From positions 62,001 through 126,000 of the forward strand of contig NZ_SOFP01000046.1 in the NCBI RefSeq assembly GCF_004402785.1: a DNA stretch of 64,000 bases, given 5' to 3'. Source of the DNA: Cryobacterium algoritolerans. Its GTDB lineage: Bacteria; Actinomycetota; Actinomycetes; Actinomycetales; Microbacteriaceae. Within the stretch, counting starts at the first letter, position 1, and each line of letters begins with the position of its first letter. Positions 26,690 to 35,659 of this stretch are shown here, piece after piece. A program made the translations under genes and the position numbers. Under the pieces are notes generated by a model. That model saw nothing but the letters and a program-made list of their open reading frames with translations, searched no databases and had not been told where the DNA came from.

Positions 26690-28370
26690 GCCACGAGCGT
26701 GTGGCGGCGCGGCCCGCGGTGCGACCGGAGAACAGGCAGCCGCCGAGGAACGTGCCCTCGAGCGAGCGGTAGCCGTTCATGCCGCCTCCGTCGAAACCGC
26801 TGGCCTCCCCGGCCGCGTACCGGCCGGGGACGGGTTGGCCGTCGGGGCCGATCGCCACGGGCGACGAGGTCGGTCTCGATGCCGCCGAGGCTCTTCCGGG
26901 TGAGGATGTGCAGTTTGACGGCGATCAACGGGCCGTTCCTGGGATCGCGCAGCTTGTGCGGGGTGGCAACGCGGATGAGTCGGCCGCCGCGAAAGATCCT
27001 GGCCCGCCTGATCGCGGTGATCTGGGCATCCTTCGTGAAGTCGTTGTCCAGCTCCCGGTCGCGGGCCCTGATCTCCCGCTCGGTCCGGGCGAAGTCGAGG
27101 CGCACCTCCGGTGAGCGGGACTGCATCCCCGCCAGCAGCTCGTGCAGGGTGTCCGCGACGACGAAATCGGCGCCCTTCGCCGTGAACGCCTCCACCGGGC
27201 CCGGTGCGCCTGGGGCGACCCGTTTGGCGAGGAGGGCAAGATCCTTCCCGGTCAGGTCTGGGTCCTGCTCGCTGCCAGAGAGGGCGAACTCCTTTTCGAT
27301 GATCTTCTGGGTGAGCACGAACCAGCTGTGGGCGGGGCCGGTGCCGACGATGTGCTCCAGCGTGCCGAGGGTATCGAAGCCGGGGAAGAGCGGCGCGGGG
27401 AGCCGCTTTCCGGTCCCGGCCAGTCACAGCGTCCAGCCACAGCGACGAGGGGCCGGGCAGGATCCGGACGTCGTGGGCCGCCCAGACCGGTTCCCAGATT
27501 CGACGCCTTCGGTGTAGTGCCACAACCGCTCGCCGTTGATCAGCCGCGCGCCGGCCCGCTCGCTGATGCCGAGCATCCGGGCGTCGACGTGGGCCGGGAC
27601 GCCAGAGCAGGTGTTCGGGTGCGGGCGCCCAGCCGGGACCGCCACGGGGCGCGTACGAGGTCGTGGTTGCCGCCGATGCCGCCGCTGGTCACGATCACCG
27701 CCGAGGCCGCGAACTCGAACTCGCCGACCCGGTCGCGGAAGCTCGCCTCGCCGAGGGCTGCGTTGCTCCTGGCGAGCATCCCGCCGCACACCCCGATCAC
27801 GGTCCCCCGGTGACGATGATCTCGTCGACCTGGTGCCGGTGCAACACGGTGACCAGCCCGGAGGCCACGCCCGCTCCTGGGCGCCGAACGGTGCGAGCAG
27901 GGCGGGGCCGGTGCCCCAGACGATGTGGAACCGCGGCACGGAGTTGCCGTGCTTGAGGGCGGTGTAGCCGCCCGCTCGGCCCAGCCGACGACCGGAAAGA
28001 ACCGGATGCCGCGCTCGTGCAACCAGGCGCGTTTCTCCCCGGCGCCGAAGTCGAGGTACGCTTCCGCCCACCGCTTCGGCCTGTAGTCCTCGTCGCGGTT
28101 CAAACCGGCGCTGCCGAACCAGTCCTGCCGGGCGAGCTCGGGGGAGTCGTGCACGCCGAGGCGGCGCTACTCCGGGGAGTCGACCAGGAACAGCCCGCCG
28201 AAGGACCACCAGGCCTGTCCGCCAAGTGAGGATGCCGGTTCCTGCTCGACCAGGATCACCCGTTTGCCGGCTCCGACCAGTGCGGCCGCCGTGACGAGGC
28301 CGGCCAGGCCGGCCCCCACGACGATGGCGTCGGCTACGGCGTCGGCGTCGGCTACGGCTCGGGCTTCGTG
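26690..28370 (-). pseudogene. Degraded FAD-binding dehydrogenase (KstD-like)
   Basis: On the minus strand, pieces of one ~550-residue flavoprotein run in order through changing frames: IVVGAGLAGLVTAAALVGAG (near 28300), ELARQDWFGSAGLNRDEDYR (near 28100), HGNSVPRFHIVWGTGPALLA, FEFAASAVIVTSGGIGGNHD, MLGISERAGARLINGERLWH, SWFVLTQKIIEKEFALSG, and the C-terminal GRYAAGEASGFDGGGMNGYR (near 26800). I count at least seven frameshifts plus a nonsense codon (SPE-stop-RRLG). The family is related to 3-ketosteroid dehydrogenases, but the substrate is unknown. Homology stretches remain well conserved between the lesions, so decay looks recent, or the region has clustered sequence errors. The 5' end also lacks an in-frame start. 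Confidence 0.88.
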
Positions 28371-28422
28371 CGGGGGACCGGGCTCATCGTGGCTCCAGTG
28401 TCAGTGGGCGAACGAAGGGTCG

Positions 28423-28905
28423 TTACGCGTCGAACGTGTTCAGCATCGCGTGCGCTGCCCGCTCCAGGTAGTCCCAGAGGGTCTCCCGCTGCAGCGGCGG
28501 CAGATCGCAGCTGTCCACGGCTTCCCGCATGTGCAGGAGCCAGCGGTCGCGGGCATCCGGGTTCACCTTGAACGGCTGGTGCCGCTGGCGTAGCCGGGGA
28601 TGGCCGCGCTGCTCGCTGTAGGTGCCCGGACCACCCCAGTACTGCTCAAGGAACATGGTCAGGCGTTTCTCTGCCGGGCCGAGGTCGGCCTCGGGATACA
28701 TGGCCTTCAGCACGGGGTCGGCCGCGACTCCACGGTAGAACTCGGCGACGAGCTTCTCGAAGAACGGCCGTCCGCCGACCTGCTCGTAGAACGAGGCGCC
28801 GATCGCGGCGCCGTGCTCGCCGTCGCGCAGATGCACCGGCGACGGAGTGGGAGGGGCGGCGGGGGTGACCGCTGCGGCGGGCGTGGGGGTGGACTCAGGC
28901 GTCAT
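28423..28905 (-). CDS. glbO: Group II truncated haemoglobin
   Basis: A 160-residue protein whose first 30 residues are Pro/Ala/Thr-rich and disordered; residues ~33-155 are a 2-on-2 globin of the trHbO type. Landmarks are FYEQVGGRPFFEKLVAEFYRGVA, the CD-loop and YWGGPGTYSEQRGHPRLRQRH with the proximal-region histidine, and the WLLHMREAVD helix. Group II globins bind oxygen tightly and take part in oxygen chemistry or NO/peroxide defence. Its ATG overlaps the end of the mechanosensitive channel gene by 11 bases, with a GGAG inside that gene, so the two are translationally coupled. Such coupling with an MscS channel has no obvious functional explanation. Confidence 0.94.
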   Translation of the reverse strand: MTPESTPTPAAAVTPAAPPTPSPVHLRDGEHGAAIGASFYEQVGGRPFFEKLVAEFYRGVAADPVLKAMYPEADLGPAEKRLTMFLEQYWGGPGTYSEQRGHPRLRQRHQPFKVNPDARDRWLLHMREAVDSCDLPPLQRETLWDYLERAAHAMLNTFDA

Positions 28906-30178
28906 CGCGGATCTCCGGATCTGGTGCCGAGTTCGGCGAGCTCGGGGCGGGGTGTTCGGCGTCCAGTTCTGCTTCGGACTTCACGGGCTTCTCGGCCGGT
29001 TTCTCGGGCGCCTTGTTTTCCGACTTTTGGTCCGGATTATCGGGCGCCTTCTGGGCTGGGGTACCGTCGGATGGCCGGTCTGCCGGGTGCTCGGCGGCAT
29101 CCGTGGACACGGTGCGGCCCTTGCGTGGGGCCCGGGGGAGGCGGGGCTTCTTACGCACCGGCACCGGCCCGGTGAACGGGGCGGTGATCGCATCGGGAAC
29201 GGCCGCGGCGGCGTCGGCGGCGGCGTCGGACGGTTCGTCGGTTCCGGGGAGGGAAGCGGCGTTGATGGAGCCGTCCGGTCCGGTCATCACGACGCTGTTC
29301 AGCGGGGTCAGCCCGATGCCCAGACCGTCGAGCGCCTTCTTGAGGTGCAGGCGGAGGTCGCGAGCGAAGTCCCACTTGGCCGAGACCCGGGTCTTCACCA
29401 CGAGGCGCACGACGAGGGCCTCGGCCGAGATCGACTCGAGTCCCCACACCTCGGGCTTCTCCAGGATGACGGGGCGCCACTTGCGGCTGGAGGCCAGCGC
29501 CCTGGCCACCCGGAGTAGTTCGGCCTGCACGGCCTCGACGTCGGAGGCATAGGGGATCGCGAGGTCGACGATCACCCTGGCCCAACCCTGGGACATGTTG
29601 CCGACGCGGAGGATCTCTCCGTTGCGCACGAACCAGAGGGTGCCGTCGACGTCGCGCACCTGGGTGACCCGGATGCCGACGGTCTCCACGACGCCGGAGG
29701 CGAAGCCGACGTCGACGATGTCGCCGACGCCGAGCTGGTCCTCCACGACCATGAACAGGCCGTTGAGGATGTCCTTGACGATGTTCTGCGCGCCGAAGCC
29801 GAGCCCGGCGCCGAGCGCGGCTGTGAGTAGCGCGAAGGAGCCGAGGATGTCCGTGTTGATGATGTTCACGATCAGGAGCACCGAGACGATCAGCAGGGTG
29901 ACGTTGACGATGTTGGTGAGCACGGAGCCGAGCGTGCGGGTGCGCTGCACCACGCGCACGGCGGCCACCGGCGAGACGCTCAAGGCCTGGGTGTCCATCA
30001 CGTTCTGGGTCTTCTTGACGCCGGAGACGATCTGCCCGACGACGCGTTCAATCACGAAGTGCAGCCCCCAGCGCAGGACGAAGGCTCCGATGACGATCGC
30101 GGCGATGTTGATGACCTTGAGCCACAGAAGGACGGTGAAGAATCGGGTGAGTTCAAGCCAGATTGCGTCGAAGTTCAT
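28895..30178 (-). CDS. mscS: MscS-family small-conductance mechanosensitive channel
   Basis: A 427-residue channel protein with three N-terminal membrane helices (about 15-45, 80-108, 113-140) and the MscS pore helix and beta domain (GAGLGFGAQNIVKDILNGLFMVVEDQLGVGDIVDV), then a cytoplasmic alpha/beta domain to about residue 285. The last 140 residues are a long, charged, low-complexity Pro/Lys/Glu/Ala tail, unusual in length compared with E. coli MscS. Channels of this family release solutes on hypo-osmotic shock. TAGACT nine bases before the ATG suggests a very short leader. It is followed by the overlapping glbO. Confidence 0.93.
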   Translation of the reverse strand: MNFDAIWLELTRFFTVLLWLKVINIAAIVIGAFVLRWGLHFVIERVVGQIVSGVKKTQNVMDTQALSVSPVAAVRVVQRTRTLGSVLTNIVNVTLLIVSVLLIVNIINTDILGSFALLTAALGAGLGFGAQNIVKDILNGLFMVVEDQLGVGDIVDVGFASGVVETVGIRVTQVRDVDGTLWFVRNGEILRVGNMSQGWARVIVDLAIPYASDVEAVQAELLRVARALASSRKWRPVILEKPEVWGLESISAEALVVRLVVKTRVSAKWDFARDLRLHLKKALDGLGIGLTPLNSVVMTGPDGSINAASLPGTDEPSDAAADAAAAVPDAITAPFTGPVPVRKKPRLPRAPRKGRTVSTDAAEHPADRPSDGTPAQKAPDNPDQKSENKAPEKPAEKPVKSEAELDAEHPAPSSPNSAPDPEIRDDA

Positions 30179-30272
30179 ATTGGATCTAGTCTACCGAGAG
30201 GCGCCGGGCAGAGGCTGGGACCCTCGCCGGGACCGGGGTCTCGGGAATTACCGGGCGGATGCTCCGGGCCGG

Positions 30273-32864
30273 TTAGAGGGCGTCCCTGGCCTGTACGGCA
30301 AGGGCGCGGTCCACCCCGGCCAGGTTCTCGATCACCAGTCGGCGCAGCGCGAGCGGCTCCGGGTTGGCGTCGAGCCAGCCGCGGGTGGCGTCGGCCAGGG
30401 CCTGGTTGGCCAGCGGAGACGGGTACAGGCCCAGCACGAGCTTCTCCGCGATGGAGAAACTGCGCGACTCCCAGACAGACTGCAGCATGCTGAAGTACGT
30501 GTCCACGAAGGGTTCGAGCAGGGTGGTGTCGTTTGCCCGGAGGAAACCGGCCGCCGTCACGCGCACGATGGTGTTCGGCGCGGTGTCGACGTCGATGAGC
30601 GACGACCAGGCCGCCTGCTTTCCCTCTGGGGTCGGGATGGCGGCGCGCGCCTGGGCCGCCGACTGGGCGCCCGTCGCGGTGTTGTCGTTGGCCAGGGCCA
30701 CGTCGATTTCGGCGCTGCCGGCCTTGCCGCCGGCGACGAGGGCGATGAGCAGCTCCCAGGCCAGGTCGGTGTCGATCGTGAGGCCATCCAGCGGCGCGGA
30801 GCCGTCACGGAGGGCCGCAACCGAGGCCAGGTGGCTGGCGCCGGAGGCGACGGAGGCGAAGAACTTGACGAATTGGAACTGCGCATCGGTGCCGGCCTCG
30901 GCGTGGCGGGCGAGGGACCAGAGGGCGTCGCCGACCTCAGTGACCGTGTTCGCACGGAACTCCTCGGCCACGTAATAGGTCGCGGCCAGCACGACCTGGC
31001 CGAGTACGGTGCGAAGCGTGGTCGACTCGGTTTCGGTAGCGACGTTGCCCAGCACGAGGCTGATGAAGTCGCGCGGCGCAGTCTCGGCGTCGCGGGTGGC
31101 GTCCCAGACGGCACCCCAGACGATCGCCCGGGCGAGCGGGCTCTCGATCGAGGAGAGGTTCTCAAGGGCGACGTCCTGCGACGCGGCGTCGAGGCGGATC
31201 TTCGCGTAGGCCAGGTCGTCGTCGTTGAGCAGGACAAGCGAGGGGCGGGCGCGGCCTACGAGCTCGGCGACATCCGTTCTCGGTCCGTCGACGTCGATTT
31301 CGATGCGGTGGGTGCGCAGGAGGGCGCCGTCGGCCAGGTCGTAGAAGCCGATCGCGAGTCGATGCGGGCGGATCGTGGGGTAATCGTCCGCGGCGCTCTG
31401 CAGCACGGTGAAGCCGGTGATGATTCCGGCCTGGTCGACCGTGATCTCTGGCCGTAGCGTATTCACGCCCGCCGTCTCGAGCCACAGCTTGGTCCACTCG
31501 GTGAGGTCGCGGCCACTGGAGGCCTCAAGCTCGACCATCAGGTCGTTCAGCTCGGTGTTGCCCCACTCGTGCTTGGCGAAGTAGGCGGCAACGCCGGCGA
31601 AGAACTCGTCCCGGCCGACCCAGGCCACGAGCTGCTTGAGTACGGAACCGCCCTTGGCGTAGGTGATGCCGTCGAAGTTGACCTGCACGTCTTCGAGGTC
31701 GGTGATGTTGGCGGTGATGGGGTGCGTCGACGGCAACTGGTCCTGCTTGTAGGCCCAGCTCTTCTCCATCACCGCGAAGGTCGTCCAGGCCTCGGTCCAC
31801 TCGGTGGCTTCGGCGGTGGCCATGGTCGACGCCCATTCGGCGAACGATTCGTTCAGCCAGAGGTCGTTCCACCACTTCATGGTGACCAGGTCGCCGAACC
31901 ACATGTGCGCCAGCTCGTGTAGCACGGTGACCACACGACGCTCCCTGATGGCGTCGGTGACTTTGGAGCGGAAGACGTAGGTTTCGGTGAAGGTGACCGC
32001 GCCGGCGTTCTCCATCGCGCCGGCGTTGAACTCGGGGACGAACATCTGGTCGTACTTGTCGAACGGGTACGGGTAGTTGAACTTGCCCTCAAAATACTCG
32101 AAACCCTGCCGGGTCTTCTCGAACAGGTAGTCCGCGTCAAGATACTCGAACAGGCTCTTGCGGCAGAACAGGCCGAGCGGGATGGTTCGGCCGTCGCTGG
32201 AGGTGAGTTCGCTGCGCACTACGGTGTAGGGGCCGGCGACGAGGGCGGTGATGTAGCTGGAGATGGTGTGGGTGGGGGCGAAGGCCCAGGTCTTGTTGCC
32301 GTCGCCGGCATCCTTCGGTACGGGAGTGATGGAGTTGGAAATGACCTCCCAGGCCCCGGGCGCGGTCACCGTGAAGGCGAAGGTGGCCTTGAGGTCCGGC
32401 TGCTCGAACACCGCGAAGACGCGGCGGGAGTCGGGTACCTCGAACTGGCTGTACAGGTAGACCTCGTTGTCGACCGGGTCGACGAAGCGGTGCAGGCCCT
32501 CGCCGGTGTTCGTGTAGACGGCGTCGGAGACGACCGTCAGGGTGTTCTCGGCGGCGAGGCCGTCGAGCCGGATCCGGATGCCGTCGCTGACGGCTGAAGG
32601 GTCGAGGGAGACCCCGTTGAGGGTCACCGAGTGCACCGAGCTGGTGATTGCGTCGATGAAGGTGGACGCGCCCGGGGTCGCAGTGAACTCCACCGTGGTC
32701 GCGCTGCCGAACGCCTCCGAACCGGTGGTGAGGTCGAGGGCTACCGCGTAGCTCCGCACGGCGATGAGCGCCGCGCGCTCCTGGGCTTCGATCCGGGTGA
32801 GGTTTTCTCCAGGCAACGTTTTCTCCATCTCAGTTTCGGCCGGGGCTTCTGGCTCCGGTCGCAC
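30273..32864 (-). CDS. pepN: Aminopeptidase N (M1 family)
   Basis: An 863-residue zinc aminopeptidase of the actinobacterial PepN type. The exopeptidase motif GAMEN is near residue 282 and the zinc site HELAHMWFGD near 316, with the second zinc glutamate in NESFAEW about 19 residues later. It trims N-terminal residues from peptides left by ATP-dependent proteases. The GTG at 32864 follows TAGGCT by eight bases, so a leaderless start is possible; the alternative ATG at 32828 begins MEKTLPGENLTR, closer to homologues, but has no Shine-Dalgarno. I give the longer form with that caveat. Confidence 0.95.
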   Translation of the reverse strand: MRPEPEAPAETEMEKTLPGENLTRIEAQERAALIAVRSYAVALDLTTGSEAFGSATTVEFTATPGASTFIDAITSSVHSVTLNGVSLDPSAVSDGIRIRLDGLAAENTLTVVSDAVYTNTGEGLHRFVDPVDNEVYLYSQFEVPDSRRVFAVFEQPDLKATFAFTVTAPGAWEVISNSITPVPKDAGDGNKTWAFAPTHTISSYITALVAGPYTVVRSELTSSDGRTIPLGLFCRKSLFEYLDADYLFEKTRQGFEYFEGKFNYPYPFDKYDQMFVPEFNAGAMENAGAVTFTETYVFRSKVTDAIRERRVVTVLHELAHMWFGDLVTMKWWNDLWLNESFAEWASTMATAEATEWTEAWTTFAVMEKSWAYKQDQLPSTHPITANITDLEDVQVNFDGITYAKGGSVLKQLVAWVGRDEFFAGVAAYFAKHEWGNTELNDLMVELEASSGRDLTEWTKLWLETAGVNTLRPEITVDQAGIITGFTVLQSAADDYPTIRPHRLAIGFYDLADGALLRTHRIEIDVDGPRTDVAELVGRARPSLVLLNDDDLAYAKIRLDAASQDVALENLSSIESPLARAIVWGAVWDATRDAETAPRDFISLVLGNVATETESTTLRTVLGQVVLAATYYVAEEFRANTVTEVGDALWSLARHAEAGTDAQFQFVKFFASVASGASHLASVAALRDGSAPLDGLTIDTDLAWELLIALVAGGKAGSAEIDVALANDNTATGAQSAAQARAAIPTPEGKQAAWSSLIDVDTAPNTIVRVTAAGFLRANDTTLLEPFVDTYFSMLQSVWESRSFSIAEKLVLGLYPSPLANQALADATRGWLDANPEPLALRRLVIENLAGVDRALAVQARDAL

Positions 32865-32987
32865 GACGGTTAAGCCTAGCCACTATTGCGGCGGAGGCAG
32901 AGATAACAAGGGCGGCAGCCCGGGCGGGCGCGCCCGACGACACGCCGGGGTCGGAATACAACCGGACGGGTGGCGGTTGGGACGCAG

Positions 32988-33908
32988 ATGAAAGCAATAA
33001 CGTATGCGCAGTATGGCAGCCCCGATGTCCTCGAACTCACCGAGCAGCCGATGCCCAAGGTGGGACCCGGCATGGTGCTGGTTCGGGTGAAGGCCGCGGC
33101 CGTCAACCCAGTGGACTGGAAGGTCATGGCGGGTTACCTTGACCCGATGATGGACATCCAGTTCCCGGCGATCCCGGGCTGGGACGTCGCGGGTGTTGTG
33201 GAATCCGTGGGCCTCGACTCTCCGGAGTTCACGGTCGGCGAGGAGGTCCTCGCCTACGGACGGAAAGACTTCGTGCAGGGCGGAACCTTCGCCGAATTCG
33301 TCGCTCTGCCGGAGCGTGTCCTGGCCCGAAAGCCGACGTCACTGGGCTGGGAGCAGGCGGCGGGGTTGCCGCTGGCCGGCCTCACCGCGTACCAGGTGCT
33401 GACCCGCCTGGGCGTGGGCGCCGCGGACACCGTGCTGATCCACGGCGGGGCCGGCGGCGTCGGACTGCTTGCGATCCAGATCGCCGTCGCCCGCGGCGCC
33501 CGGGTGATCGCCACGGCATCCGAGACGAACCACGCCTTCCTGCGCTCGGTCGGCGCTGAGCCGGTCAGCTATGGCGCCGGCCTCACCGGGCGGGTGCTCG
33601 CGGCCGCCCCCGGCGGAGTTGACGTGGTCGCCGACTTCGTCGGCGGCGTGCTCGAGACCACCCTCGCCGTGCTTGCGCCCGGCGGCCGACACGCGTCCAT
33701 CGCCGACGGAACGGTCGAACAGAACGGAGGAACCTGGATGTGGGTGAGCCCCGTGGCCGCCGACCTGCGGGCGCTCGCCGACCTGGTCGACGCCGGAACC
33801 CTCACGGTCGAGGTGGCCCGGTCTTTCCCGCTGGAGGAGGCCGCGGACGCCTTCCGCCTCAGCATGGAGGGCCACACCCGCGGCAAGATCGTGGTGCGGG
33901 TGAGCTGA
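32988..33908 (+). CDS. NADP-dependent quinone-reductase-like oxidoreductase (zinc-free MDR)
   Basis: A 306-residue medium-chain dehydrogenase/reductase without the structural-zinc loop. The N-terminal GroES-like domain contains AAAVNPVDWKVMAGYLD and the nucleotide site is HGGAGGVGLLAIQIA followed by IATASETNHAFLRSVGA. This subgroup reduces quinones, enones or other electrophiles with NADPH. I start at the ATG 32988 (MKAITYAQYG), the family's usual N-terminus, not at a GTG or ATG upstream. It is divergent from pepN. No substrate can be named. Confidence 0.93.
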   Translation: MKAITYAQYGSPDVLELTEQPMPKVGPGMVLVRVKAAAVNPVDWKVMAGYLDPMMDIQFPAIPGWDVAGVVESVGLDSPEFTVGEEVLAYGRKDFVQGGTFAEFVALPERVLARKPTSLGWEQAAGLPLAGLTAYQVLTRLGVGAADTVLIHGGAGGVGLLAIQIAVARGARVIATASETNHAFLRSVGAEPVSYGAGLTGRVLAAAPGGVDVVADFVGGVLETTLAVLAPGGRHASIADGTVEQNGGTWMWVSPVAADLRALADLVDAGTLTVEVARSFPLEEAADAFRLSMEGHTRGKIVVRVS

Positions 33909-33997
33909 GCCCGGTCTCGTCAGCGGGGCACCCCGACAGCGCTTCGCGCACTGAATCCGTTGAGCCGAGTCCCGCCGGCCCTCCGGATCAGGTGCGA

Positions 33998-34729
33998 TCA
34001 GGTGCGCGAGGCGAGGGCCTGCCAGCCGTCGGCCCTCAGCCGGCCCTGGCGCTCGCGGCGCCAGGAGTCCGACTCCGCCACAGCGGAGAGGTGCAGCACC
34101 ACGCCGACCGTCGGTTCGTCGGAATAGTGCGCGAAGGGCGCATGCTCGACATGGTGGACAACGGTCCGCTGGGCGGCGAATCCAGTCAATTGCCCGGGGA
34201 CGAAGCTCTCCCCGGCCCGAGGAACGGCATCGACGAGTGTGCGCCGGTGCAGCGCCTCGCCGGTGAATTCCGTACAATCGTCGTCGCCGAAGACCAGGAG
34301 TCGCACGTCGATCGCGGTGCGGTTCTTCGTAACCGAGTGCACCGGTCGCACATCGACTTCGGGAGAGCGTTCAGCGACCTGGCCCCGGGTGATCGCACCG
34401 GCCTGGTATTCGAACATCGCTGTTGCGACCGCACCGAGGCTGACCCGCTCGGCGTCGTTGCCGATCAGGAACTCCACCTCGTCGTACACCGGATGAACGG
34501 GCTCCACGATGAGCACGGCGCGCGCGTCGGGTGTGATCGCATGATCGCCGCGGCTCGCTCGCCCGGCGCCGCTCCCCAGCAGGGACTCCACCTCGTCGTA
34601 GACCGGGCTTCCGAGTTCGAGCACGAGTACCGGGCGTTCCCGTTTGACCTTCCGCTCAGTCGTGGCGCGGAGCGAGCTGCGCATCTCACGCAGCAGGGCC
34701 TCCCTGAGTTCTGTCGAAATCTCGGTCAT
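33998..34729 (-). CDS. Paralogue A of an unknown tandem family (YDEVE repeat protein)
   Basis: A 243-residue cytoplasmic-looking protein. It and the gene upstream share a C-terminal ~115-residue domain with many invariant stretches: VFGDxxCTxxTGEALHRRTLVDAVPR, then PGQL and VEHAPF, and a final DGW or EGW. The N-terminal half has an internal duplication: VYDEVESLLG and VYDEVEFLIG occur about 42 residues apart, each preceded by a short hydrophobic strand. No signal, membrane segment or known catalytic motif is visible. ATG 34729 has GGAAAG upstream; an earlier ATG at 34753 is possible. It follows its paralogue by about 40-65 bases. Function unknown. Confidence 0.75.
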   Translation of the reverse strand: MTEISTELREALLREMRSSLRATTERKVKRERPVLVLELGSPVYDEVESLLGSGAGRASRGDHAITPDARAVLIVEPVHPVYDEVEFLIGNDAERVSLGAVATAMFEYQAGAITRGQVAERSPEVDVRPVHSVTKNRTAIDVRLLVFGDDDCTEFTGEALHRRTLVDAVPRAGESFVPGQLTGFAAQRTVVHHVEHAPFAHYSDEPTVGVVLHLSAVAESDSWRRERQGRLRADGWQALASRT

Positions 34730-34795
34730 CGTCGGCTTTCCGTTTCGTTGCATCGTGCATTGGCGGGGTCGTGCCGTTCAGTGATTCGGGGAAGC

Positions 34796-35440
34796 TTATG
34801 CTCCGGGCGCTGCCACCTGAGTTTGGGGAAGGGCGATGACCCACCCCTCCGTTTGCAGCTCTCGCTGTCTCTGCAGCCGACGTTCGGCTGGCTCGGCCAC
34901 GGCGGCCACATGCACCACCACCAAGACCGTCGGCGTGTCGCGGTTCTCCGGGAAGGGAGCGTGTTCCACCCGTTCCACCAGCGGTCGCAGCGTGTGGAAG
35001 CGACTCAATTGGCCGGGGGAGAAGCATTCGCCGACGCGTGGCACGGCGTCGACCAGGGTGCGCCGGTGCAGGGCCTCACCCGTGTAATGAGTGCAGTGCT
35101 CGTCGCCGAACACCAGCACCCAGAGGTCGATGGCGGTGCGATGCGTGGGGACCGCCTGGGTCGGCGGTGTCGGGGTGCTTCCCGCATCCCGGGGAATGCG
35201 CCGTAGCCGCGCCATCCGGGCCTGGTGCTCGGCCAGGGCGGTGGCCACGAGAGCGATGCTCTCGTGCTCGGCGATGGTGTCCAGGCGGGACTCGACCTCG
35301 TCGTAGAGCGGACTCGCGGCGACCGGGTGGACGCGCGGATGCGCCCGCGGACGCCGGGCGAGCGACGGTTCGATCGGGGCGAGGGAGGCCAGCATGTCGC
35401 GCAGCGATAGCTCCCTGGTCGGCGTGGGCGTCTCAGTCAT
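34796..35440 (-). CDS. Paralogue B of an unknown tandem family (YDEVE repeat protein)
   Basis: A 214-residue protein homologous to the next gene over most of its length. It has one copy of the LYDEVESRL motif (near residue 46), then VATALAEHQARMARLRR, a Pro/Thr linker, and the shared domain IDLWVLVFGDEHCTHYTGEALHRRTLVDAVPR. Two cysteine/histidine positions (DEHCTHYTG, paralogue DDDCTEFTG) are partly conserved. It is the first gene of the pair; the CATTGCGCAAT motif lies about 50 bases before its start. I cannot assign a fold or function. The strong identity between the pair indicates duplication within this lineage. Confidence 0.75.
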   Translation of the reverse strand: MTETPTPTRELSLRDMLASLAPIEPSLARRPRAHPRVHPVAASPLYDEVESRLDTIAEHESIALVATALAEHQARMARLRRIPRDAGSTPTPPTQAVPTHRTAIDLWVLVFGDEHCTHYTGEALHRRTLVDAVPRVGECFSPGQLSRFHTLRPLVERVEHAPFPENRDTPTVLVVVHVAAVAEPAERRLQRQRELQTEGWVIALPQTQVAAPGA

Positions 35441-35487
35441 CCGGTGGTTCCGTTCCGGTCGTCATCGGCAGTCGGCGGCACGCACAG

Positions 35488-35498
35488 CATTGCGCAAT
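35488..35498. promoter_or_regulatory. CATTGCGCAAT palindrome upstream of the paralogue pair
   Basis: This 11-base word with a perfect ATTGCGCAAT palindrome is identical to the one upstream of gabT (20909-20919). Here it lies 48 bases before the start of paralogue B. An AT-rich palindrome found twice in intergenic DNA of this GC content suggests a common regulator. Confidence 0.45.
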
Positions 35499-35659
35499 TC
35501 CGTTTGACCTCATCCGGGTCGGGAGCGAGCGGCCCGTCGGCAGGGCGTGGGGACCGCAAACGAGCACTGACCCCCCAAACTAGTCACAGTTGGGACCAAA
35601 ACCTAAAGAGTCCGGCGCTTGGGCGCGCCGTGCCCCGTGGTACGTCCCGCCGGTCGAGA

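Noticed and set aside
26690-28370. Programmed frameshifting or split genes
   Set aside because: At least seven frame changes plus an internal stop and no slippery heptamer pattern; decay is simpler.
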